Positions 32,320 through 38,283 of a stretch of DNA of 38,283 bases are shown here, piece by piece. The stretch lies in NCBI GenBank assembly GCA_024277115.1, contig JAJRVW010000227.1, positions 1 to 38,283 on the forward strand, in the 5' to 3' direction. Both the position numbers and the translations under genes were made by a program. The notes under the pieces were generated by a model. The model was given only the letters and a program-made list of their open reading frames with translations. It had not been told where the DNA came from and did no database searches. The first letter of the stretch is position 1. Every line of letters begins with the position of its first letter. Origin of the DNA: Calditrichota bacterium. Lineage in GTDB: Bacteria > Calditrichota > Calditrichia > Calditrichales > J004.

Positions 32320-33355
32320 ATATGCCGCTATTATTTGAATAATATTTCACCAATTGTTTTTTAATTTTCTTTATTAAAAACGGCCCCTCGTAAATTAAGC
32401 CGGTGTAGATCTGGATCAGGTCTGCCCCGGCTTTTATTTTTTCTATTGCATCCTCGGCAGAGTGTATGCCGCCCACACCTATTACAGGAATACCTGATTT
32501 TTTCTTGATATAACGAATGACCTCGGTAGACCGTTTGAAAAGTGGTTTACCGCTTAATCCTCCCGCGCCTATCTCTTCCACAATTGTTGAATCTGATTTT
32601 ATATGGTTTCTTGATATGGTCGTATTGGTTGCAACTATGCCATCAATTTTTATTTTTTGGACAATTTCAATTATGTCGTCAAGTTGGCTATTTGTCAGGT
32701 CCGGCGCTATTTTTAGCAAAATGGGCTTTGGCCGGGCCATTGTATAATTTTCTTTTTGCAGAACATTTAGGATGTGCATTAATGGCTCTTTTTCTTGTAA
32801 TGCACGAAGGCCGGGTGTATTTGGTGAACTGACATTAATTACAAAATAGTCAACATAATTAAACAGGGCCTTAAAACTTTTCAGATAATCATCAACGGCG
32901 TTTTCATTGGGCGTGATTTTATTTTTACCTATATTCCCACCGATGATTGTATCGACCTTACACTTTTTAATATTTTCAAGCGCAGAGTCTACACCTTCAT
33001 TATTAAAACCCATGCGGTTTATTAATGCCGAATCTGCCCGGAGACGAAAAATGCGTGGCTTTGCATTCCCTTCTTGCGCGAGTGGGGTTACTGTTCCAAT
33101 CTCTATAAAACCGAAACCCAATGCCGAAAAAGAATCTATATGCGCAGCATTCTTATCAAATCCTGCTGCAAGGCCAATAGGGTTTGGGAAATCTATCCCG
33201 AATAATCTTTTTTTTAAATCATCTGGCGAGTAATTACAAAATATGTTTAAAAGGCTTTTTATGGGAGGAATGGAAATAATTTTTAATGTAGTATGATGTA
33301 CTTTTTCGGGATCAATTTTAAAAAAAATGGGACGAACAAACTTTTTATAAATCAT
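32309..33355 (-). CDS. pyrD: Dihydroorotate dehydrogenase, class 2 (quinone)
   Basis: 348 residues from ATG 33355 ([21 protein letters not shown]), which begins with the amphipathic membrane-binding helices of class 2 enzymes. A reading from 33466 adds 37 residues that overlap the DUF420 gene and look non-coding. Fourth step of pyrimidine synthesis: oxidises dihydroorotate with FMN and passes electrons to quinone. [20 protein letters not shown] and NRMGFNNEG, then [11 protein letters not shown] with the class 2 catalytic Ser, then [11 protein letters not shown] and the phosphate site. Leftward, after the DUF420 gene, though not functionally related to it. The 3' end overlaps the FNR gene tail to tail. 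Confidence 0.95.
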   Translation of the reverse strand: MIYKKFVRPIFFKIDPEKVHHTTLKIISIPPIKSLLNIFCNYSPDDLKKRLFGIDFPNPIGLAAGFDKNAAHIDSFSALGFGFIEIGTVTPLAQEGNAKPRIFRLRADSALINRMGFNNEGVDSALENIKKCKVDTIIGGNIGKNKITPNENAVDDYLKSFKALFNYVDYFVINVSSPNTPGLRALQEKEPLMHILNVLQKENYTMARPKPILLKIAPDLTNSQLDDIIEIVQKIKIDGIVATNTTISRNHIKSDSTIVEEIGAGGLSGKPLFKRSTEVIRYIKKKSGIPVIGVGGIHSAEDAIEKIKAGADLIQIYTGLIYEGPFLIKKIKKQLVKYYSNNSGISNK

Positions 33356-33393
33356 AAGATAAAATTGGTGAGAATAGATGTGTCCGGGTTTTA

Positions 33394-33807
33394 CTATAAA
33401 ACATAATTCATCAGGTATATTACCACTCCTGTTACAGAAACATACATCCAAACCGGAAATACCCAATGTGCTAATTTTTTATGATTCTCAAATTTTTTCT
33501 TCATAGCCAGATAAACCAAGATTATAATAAAGGGTACATTTAATCCGGCCAAAACAACATGGGGTATCAGGATCGCAAAGTAAACTGCCCGTGTCCAATC
33601 ATTATAAGGATACGGCACACTGCCAACGTGGTAGTGATAAATCAGATAAGAAGTTAGAAATAAAACCGCAAAAAAAAGGGCAGAAACCATAAAATTTCTG
33701 TGCGCAATTTTATCCCCCGCCTTAATTTTAACAAACCCCATTAGCAGCATTACTGCAGCACAACCATTTAAAACAGCATTTACCGACGCCAGGTTTTCAA
33801 TTTCCAT
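33394..33807 (-). CDS. DUF420 membrane protein (CtaM-like)
   Basis: 137 residues, four hydrophobic helices, with the DUF420 His pattern: [30 protein letters not shown] at about 33-62 (in parts), HVVLAG near 84, and [23 protein letters not shown]. Members are found beside heme-copper oxidases and are implicated in oxidase assembly, probably metal or heme handling through the conserved His. Here it follows sco and precedes pyrD, 26 bases after sco ends. The location supports a role in maturing the caa3 oxidase. Confidence 0.88.
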   Translation of the reverse strand: MEIENLASVNAVLNGCAAVMLLMGFVKIKAGDKIAHRNFMVSALFFAVLFLTSYLIYHYHVGSVPYPYNDWTRAVYFAILIPHVVLAGLNVPFIIILVYLAMKKKFENHKKLAHWVFPVWMYVSVTGVVIYLMNYVL

Positions 33808-33833
33808 TAAAATTTCACCACTTAAGATTTAAC

Positions 33834-34406
33834 TTATAGCTCATCAATTAATATGTTAATATGGTCCTCTAAAAGCGCAAGACTCTCAATATCATTATAA
33901 TTATAATAACCTCGGATAATTCCATTTTCATCTATCAAAACAAACGCACCACTATGCCCATAAGGGAGCTCACCACCAAGTTTAAAACCTTTTTCATACA
34001 ATGTATCGATAGCTGCCTTTTCGGTTCTGAGAAATTTCCAACGATTATCTTTTATACCGAGATTTTGGGCATATTCTATTAGCGTTTCCAATGAATCCCT
34101 TGCCGGGTCAACACTAAAACTTACAAATTGAACATCGTTCTCCTGTTCATATTCTTGATACAATGCAGACATTTTATTTGCCATAACAGGACAAATACCT
34201 GGACAGCTTGTAAAAATAAAATCAACAACAGAAATTTTCCCTGCAAAATCGTTATTTGTAAAATTATCCCCAAATTGCGATTTAAATTCAAACGATGGTA
34301 CAGGATAAAGTTCAGGAATATTGGTTTGTTTTAAACGCATTTGTGCAAAAAAAACAGCACATAGTAATAATACCAATAAAATAAAAGCAGGGAATAGTCT
34401 TTTCAT
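33834..34406 (-). CDS. SCO1/SenC-family copper chaperone for cytochrome c oxidase
   Basis: 190 residues. One N-terminal helix (about 4-22) anchors a thioredoxin-like domain with the copper ligands C68 and C72 (FTSCPGICPVM) and H151 (YGHSGAFVL). SFSVDPARDSLETL at about 96-109 is also typical. It delivers copper to the CuA centre of CoxB. It lies leftward of the cox operon terminator, so it probably has its own promoter in the roughly 85-base gap at 34407-34490. Confidence 0.95.
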   Translation of the reverse strand: MKRLFPAFILLVLLLCAVFFAQMRLKQTNIPELYPVPSFEFKSQFGDNFTNNDFAGKISVVDFIFTSCPGICPVMANKMSALYQEYEQENDVQFVSFSVDPARDSLETLIEYAQNLGIKDNRWKFLRTEKAAIDTLYEKGFKLGGELPYGHSGAFVLIDENGIIRGYYNYNDIESLALLEDHINILIDEL

Positions 34407-34490
34407 TTTAGTCTCACATAGCTATTAGATTTGATGGGGAAAATATACGAAAATAATTTGGTGGGAAAAATCATTAAAAGAAATTATAGG

Positions 34491-34515
34491 AGAAAAAAAG
34501 CCCCTTACGGGGCTT
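34491..34515 (-). terminator. Rho-independent terminator of the cox operon
   Basis: On the minus strand, AAGCCCC/GGGGCTT pairs around a 4-base loop and is followed by seven T (A-run at 34493-34499 on the plus strand). It lies just after the subunit IV gene and separates coxBACD from sco. Confidence 0.9.
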
Positions 34516-34519
34516 CGAA

Positions 34520-34879
34520 CTACTTGTTTTGCTCATAAATTATTGCGTTCTCATTTATCACTGACCCTTCAATGGGTTGTATTTCTCCACGATATAATGT
34601 ATCGATCATAGTTAATCCAATAAAGATCGAAAGAAATACGAGTGATAAAACCAAGATAGCGCCATATAATTTGTTGTCATACCTTAGGTGCATAAAATAC
34701 AGTGCAACCAGGCTACCTTTTATAACTGCAATCGTTAATGCGACAACTATATTGAAACTCCCAAAATCATAATAGGATACGCCCACAGTAATACCAGTTA
34801 ATACAAATAATATTCCTGCAATTGTAAAATAAAGACTTAGTGGAAGTATGTGGTGATGTGAATGTACATTTTCTGTCAT
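34520..34879 (-). CDS. coxD: Cytochrome c oxidase subunit IV (prokaryotic type)
   Basis: 119 residues, three hydrophobic helices at about 13-31, 38-60 and 70-92. YFTIAGILFVLTGITVGVSYYDFGSFNIVVALTIAVIKGSLVALYFMHLRYDNKLY (in parts) carries the family's AxxKxxLVxxYFMHLRYD motif. A small accessory subunit of the aa3/caa3 oxidase. It starts 6 bases after coxC ends and is followed directly by the operon terminator. Confidence 0.93.
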   Translation of the reverse strand: MTENVHSHHHILPLSLYFTIAGILFVLTGITVGVSYYDFGSFNIVVALTIAVIKGSLVALYFMHLRYDNKLYGAILVLSLVFLSIFIGLTMIDTLYRGEIQPIEGSVINENAIIYEQNK

Positions 34880-34885
34880 AATGCC

Positions 34886-35530
34886 CTACCCTATTAAATA
34901 CAATAATGGAAATAAAAATATCCAGATTAAATCAACCAGATGCCAATACAAACCCGTCATTTCAATTGGTGTATAATATTCTGATGAGAAATTATTTTTT
35001 ATAGTCCGGATTAATACCCATGTTATCACTGCCATACCAATAACAACATGAAGGCCATGTAAACCGGTCATGGTAAAATATATGCTAAAGAAAATATGTG
35101 GATTTGCAGCTGTAATACCTTCGTAAGTATAGTATTTACCTGGTAATTGTCCTAAATGAAATTTGTGACTGTATTCAAAATACTTAATAACAAGAAATGT
35201 TGCAGCCAATAACAAAGTGGCAACAAGCAGCCAAATAGTTTGTTTCTTATTATTGACTTGCATAGCCCTGATTGATAAGGCCATTGTTAAGGAACTTGTT
35301 ATTAATACAAATGTATTTAATGCACCCATGGGGATATCAAGAACCTTGTGTGCTTCAACAAACATTTCGGGATGCCAGGCTCGATAAATAGCATAGAAAG
35401 CAAATAACCCGCCAAATAAAAGAACTTCAGTCAGAAGAAAAATCCACATTCCAAGCTTGGCTGTTTCCTCCTGTTGTTGTGAGTCAGCAAAATGATGTTG
35501 TAAATATGATGGATGTTCTGCGTGTTCCAT
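34886..35530 (-). CDS. coxC: Cytochrome c oxidase subunit III
   Basis: 214 residues with about five helices. The pattern KLGMWIFLLTEVLLFGGLFAFYAIYR (about 25-50, in parts) includes the conserved Glu of helix III, and the GLHGLHVVIGM and YWHLVDLIWIFLFPLLYL motifs are diagnostic. The lipid-containing membrane subunit stabilises subunit I. It is 81 bases downstream of coxA and 6 before coxD. Confidence 0.96.
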   Translation of the reverse strand: MEHAEHPSYLQHHFADSQQQEETAKLGMWIFLLTEVLLFGGLFAFYAIYRAWHPEMFVEAHKVLDIPMGALNTFVLITSSLTMALSIRAMQVNNKKQTIWLLVATLLLAATFLVIKYFEYSHKFHLGQLPGKYYTYEGITAANPHIFFSIYFTMTGLHGLHVVIGMAVITWVLIRTIKNNFSSEYYTPIEMTGLYWHLVDLIWIFLFPLLYLIG

Positions 35531-35611
35531 AAACCTCTCAATATATTTGGTTTTATTTTTAGTTTAAGTGAAAATCATATTTTTGAATTATGAAATAAAA
35601 CAAATATGATA

Positions 35612-37231
35612 TTATTTTTTAATCAATTTATCGTCAATGACCATCCGTGTATCATAATCATAAGGATCGTGATCCAGAACGACTTCACCTTCAAAATTAT
35701 GATGAACGGGAGGTGACTGAGTTTGCCACTCCAATGACAATGCACCCCATGGGTTGTTTGGCGCTTTTTCGCCTTTATAAAGAGAATGTATCAGATAATA
35801 GGCCATTAAAACAAAACCAGCTGCCAAAACCCAAGAACCATATGATGAAAAAGCGTGTAAAGGCTGAAATTTATCAAGATAGTTATAATACCGGCGTGGC
35901 ATTCCCTGGGACCCTAAAAAGAATTGGGTAAAAAATGTCATATTAAAACCAATAAAAACTAGAAATACAGAAATTTTTGCCAGTGTTTCATTGTACATCC
36001 GTCCCCATATCTTCGGCCACCAATAATGCAATCCACCAAAAAAGGCAATTACTGTACCACCCATCATGGTATAATGAAAATGTGCAACCACAAAATATGT
36101 ATCATGCATATGAATATCGATAGAAATAGCTCCGAGCATTATCCCGGTAAAGCCACCTATGGCAAATAAAAACATAAACGACATTGCCCACAACATAGGC
36201 GAATCTAGTTTTATCCGGCCTTTATACATTGTGGCCATCCAGTTAAACATTTTGACACCGGAGGGAATTCCGACAAAAAATGTAAGAAAGGAAAAAACAA
36301 CGGAAGCTAATTCGGATTGACCACTTGTAAACATGTGATGACCCCAAACAAGAAAGCTAATCAACGCTATAGCCATACTTGAGTATGCAATTAATTTATA
36401 CCCAAAGATTTTCTTTTGTGAAAATGTGGCAATCAGTTCACTTATTATACCCATACCCGGAAGAACCATAATATAAACTGCAGGATGTGAATAGAACCAG
36501 AAGAAATGCTGGAATAATACGGGATCCCCACCCATGGCCGCATCAAAAATACCGATCCCGAAAGCACGCTCTAAAATTAGCAGGACTAGCGTGATACCTA
36601 ACACGGGTGTTGCCAATATCTGGATAACAGCCGTTGCATATAAGGCCCACACCATAAGCGGCATTTTAAACCATGTCATGCCTGGCGTTCGTAGTTTGTG
36701 AACGGTGGCTATAAAATTTACTCCTGTAAATATTGACGAAAACCCAAGAGTAAAAGCACCGAGCGTCATGGAAATTACGGAAGTTGAAGTGGTTGTACTG
36801 TACGGCGCATAAAATGTCCAGCCCGTATCAACCGCACCAGCAACAATTGAATAAAGTGCAAATACCGCACCTATTACATAAATATACCAACTGGCTAGAT
36901 TTAGCCGTGGAAAAGCAACATCTTTGGCACCGATCATCAGTGGTAAAACAAAATTACCAAGGGCCGCAGGAATAGCCGGTATGATGAAGAGGAATATCAT
37001 CACAGCGCCATGAAGTGTGAACATTTGGTTATAGGTATCTGCTGTAATAAAATCCATGCCAGGATTTAAAAGTTCTAGCCGGATTACCACTGCAAATACA
37101 CCACCAAGTAAAAAAGATATCATCACGCCAAACAAATACATTACACCAATGCGTTTATGGTCTAGTGTAAATAACCATGATTTTATACCTTTAAATTCAT
37201 TTAAATAATTTACACTTGCTGAGGAACTCAT
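35612..37231 (-). CDS. coxA: Cytochrome c oxidase subunit I, A2-type
   Basis: 539 residues, about 12 helices. Heme a ligands H74 (TLHGAVM) and H386, heme a3 ligand H384 (VVAHFHY), CuB ligands H249, H298 and H299, and the H249-Y253 crosslink in WFYSHPAVY. The YSHP form and the lack of a helix VI Glu mark the A2 branch. D-channel residues N93, D104 and N111 and K-channel K327 are present. Reduces O2 to water and pumps protons. It starts 12 bases after coxB in one operon, and the [10 protein letters not shown] start is supported by the following [10 protein letters not shown] core. Confidence 0.97.
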   Translation of the reverse strand: MSSSASVNYLNEFKGIKSWLFTLDHKRIGVMYLFGVMISFLLGGVFAVVIRLELLNPGMDFITADTYNQMFTLHGAVMIFLFIIPAIPAALGNFVLPLMIGAKDVAFPRLNLASWYIYVIGAVFALYSIVAGAVDTGWTFYAPYSTTTSTSVISMTLGAFTLGFSSIFTGVNFIATVHKLRTPGMTWFKMPLMVWALYATAVIQILATPVLGITLVLLILERAFGIGIFDAAMGGDPVLFQHFFWFYSHPAVYIMVLPGMGIISELIATFSQKKIFGYKLIAYSSMAIALISFLVWGHHMFTSGQSELASVVFSFLTFFVGIPSGVKMFNWMATMYKGRIKLDSPMLWAMSFMFLFAIGGFTGIMLGAISIDIHMHDTYFVVAHFHYTMMGGTVIAFFGGLHYWWPKIWGRMYNETLAKISVFLVFIGFNMTFFTQFFLGSQGMPRRYYNYLDKFQPLHAFSSYGSWVLAAGFVLMAYYLIHSLYKGEKAPNNPWGALSLEWQTQSPPVHHNFEGEVVLDHDPYDYDTRMVIDDKLIKK

Positions 37232-37243
37232 ATTTTTCTCTCT

Positions 37244-38182
37244 TTACTTTACTGTTTTCAAATAGGCAATTAATGCATCTATTTCATCGTCTTTTAATAC
37301 ACCTTGATACGTAGGCATAATCGGTTGGAAACCAACAACAACCTCTGCTTGTGGCTCTAAAATAGATTTCCGAATATAGTTTTCATCTACTTTGATTGTG
37401 CTTCCATTAGTCAGTTTTTCTTCACGTCCAAATATACCTTTAAATGTTGGGCCAACGCTTGGATTACCATCTATTATATGGCACGAGAAACATGCTTTTC
37501 CTTTAAATAATTCGGCCCCCCATTGTTCCGGAGGTAAATCACTGCCACCACTATTCGAAGTGAGCCATTTATTATATTCATCTTCAGTAACAACTTTTAC
37601 TTTTCCAATCATTTCAGAGTGCCCTTTACCACAATACTCCGTACAAAACAAATCAAACTCCCCTGTTTCAGTAGCTTCGAACCATAACGTGGTATACCGA
37701 TTAGGCAAAACATCCATCTTTACACGGAATCCCGGGATAAAAAAGCTGTGAATAACATCTTTAGACGACATTAATAAATTTACAGGCTCGTTTACAGGCA
37801 CAACAAGCTCATTTGTTGTAGAGGCGCCATCTTTGTAATTAAATGACCAAAACCACTTTTGCCCGGTTACCTTTATTTCCATGGCATTTGAAGGCGGTAC
37901 ATTCATTGTTAAATAGGTTTTGAAGCCCCAGACAAAAATTATGAAAACAAGAATGGTAGGAATCACAGTCCAAAATATTTCGAGACCTGTGTGATTTGCT
38001 ATACCTGGTGTAAAAGTATCTTTTCCCTTTCTACGGTATTTCCAGGCAAAAAAGAAACTGCCACCGGTAACCAGAATAAAGAAAAAGATGGGTAAATATA
38101 AAACAAAATAAAACAATGCATCAACATCTGAAGCAATTGTATAACTTTGTCCTGGGAAAAATAGTGTTCCGTTCGGATCCAT
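37244..38182 (-). CDS. coxB: Cytochrome c oxidase subunit II fused to cytochrome c (caa3-type)
   Basis: 312 residues. Two membrane helices (about 24-47 and 70-90), then the CuA domain with H145, C180, E182, C184, H188 and M191 (CTEYCGKGHSEM). A C-terminal cytochrome c domain (about 217-312) has the heme motif C231-F-S-C234-H235 and a likely axial M289 (FQPIMPTYQG). The fusion lets the enzyme take electrons from its own tethered cytochrome, the definition of a caa3 oxidase. No lipobox or long signal is seen (MDPNGTLFFP), so the first helix serves as anchor. First of coxB-A-C-D. Confidence 0.97.
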   Translation of the reverse strand: MDPNGTLFFPGQSYTIASDVDALFYFVLYLPIFFFILVTGGSFFFAWKYRRKGKDTFTPGIANHTGLEIFWTVIPTILVFIIFVWGFKTYLTMNVPPSNAMEIKVTGQKWFWSFNYKDGASTTNELVVPVNEPVNLLMSSKDVIHSFFIPGFRVKMDVLPNRYTTLWFEATETGEFDLFCTEYCGKGHSEMIGKVKVVTEDEYNKWLTSNSGGSDLPPEQWGAELFKGKACFSCHIIDGNPSVGPTFKGIFGREEKLTNGSTIKVDENYIRKSILEPQAEVVVGFQPIMPTYQGVLKDDEIDALIAYLKTVK

Positions 38183-38220
38183 GTATACTAATCCTTAATT
38201 ATCAATGATGGTTTATAAAT

Positions 38221-38283
38221 TTATTGTTCTGCAATTTTTTGTCGCTTATTCTCGCGTATCCAATAAACAGCGAGAAAACTTCC
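38221..38283 (-). CDS. 3' end of an upstream gene of the cox region (partial)
   Basis: On the minus strand the frame entering at 38283 reads GSFLAVYWIRENKRQKIAEQ and stops at 38221-38223. The hydrophobic-then-basic ending suits the last helix and cytoplasmic tail of a membrane protein. Its stop is 38 bases before coxB. In related genomes such genes can belong to alternative complex III or oxidase assembly, but the fragment is too short to decide. Confidence 0.6.
   Translation of the reverse strand, partial: GSFLAVYWIRENKRQKIAEQ

Noticed and set aside
33356-33466. 37-residue N-terminal extension of PyrD
   Set aside because: It overlaps the DUF420 coding end, is Cys/His-rich without family match, and ATG 33355 gives the usual class 2 start.
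1-38283. CRISPR array, tRNA or rRNA genes, transposase genes
   Set aside because: No regularly spaced direct repeats, no recognised cloverleaf or rRNA segment, and no transposase-like protein were seen by eye; a dedicated scan was not possible.

Overview
The window looks like a bacterial chromosome segment of moderate-to-low GC from the FCB superphylum, in the style of Calditrichota, Marinimicrobia or Ignavibacteriota. The main clue is a secreted subtilase (9264-12326) that ends in a T9SS/FlgD-like C-terminal sorting domain (QNFPNPFNP and a final KRMILMK). An UpxY/NusG-like regulator, dispersed inverted repeats and a caa3-type oxidase also fit. The phylum is inferred, not proven.

Left third (1-9122). 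A sulfate-activation cluster, cysC-cysD-cysN, reads rightward. cysN is cut by a single in-frame TAA at a position where the family has Gln. Converging on it are leftward genes: an AlkP-superfamily phosphohydrolase, a NusG/UpxY-like antiterminator, a small membrane protein that may be SxtJ-like, and a DUF2061-APS-kinase fusion. Together they suggest PAPS supply and envelope or polysaccharide modification. Then come a repeat-rich gap, a glycine-zipper protein, a TonB-C lipoprotein with a late nonsense codon, and a SAM methyltransferase.

Middle (9264-20222). After the subtilase and an FMN reductase comes the most unusual block. A divergent AraC-type regulator faces a probable operon: UroD/MtaA-family protein, B12-binding corrinoid protein, PhyH-type Fe(II)/2-oxoglutarate dioxygenase, MtaB-type methanol:corrinoid methyltransferase, and a MetH-activation-domain-like protein. 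MtaB carries a 1-nt frameshift but keeps all three expected zinc ligands. This looks like a corrinoid-dependent demethylation or methanol-use system with a dioxygenase built into it. A second methyltransferase and a small membrane-anchored protein follow.

Right (20615-32319). A complete Rnf complex is encoded in the order rnfB-nifJ-rnfC-rnfD-rnfG-rnfE-rnfA, then a 56-residue membrane ORF and a ferredoxin-NADP reductase-like flavoprotein. The embedded nifJ encodes an oversized (1635 aa) pyruvate/2-oxoacid:ferredoxin oxidoreductase with two helical insertions and an extra C-terminal ferredoxin domain. Functionally this couples 2-oxoacid oxidation, reduced ferredoxin, ion-pumping Rnf and NAD(P)H.

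Far right, minus strand (32309-38283). pyrD, a DUF420 membrane protein and a SCO1-type copper chaperone lie next to a caa3 (A2-type) cytochrome c oxidase operon, coxB-coxA-coxC-coxD, so the organism can respire oxygen. A gene fragment enters at the right edge.

Four otherwise well-conserved genes carry single lesions (cysN, the TonB-C lipoprotein, mtaB and the rnfG N-terminus). Two of these are 1-nt losses in short homopolymers. Residual sequencing error is therefore a serious alternative to real gene decay and should be excluded first. No tRNA, rRNA, CRISPR array or transposase gene was recognised.
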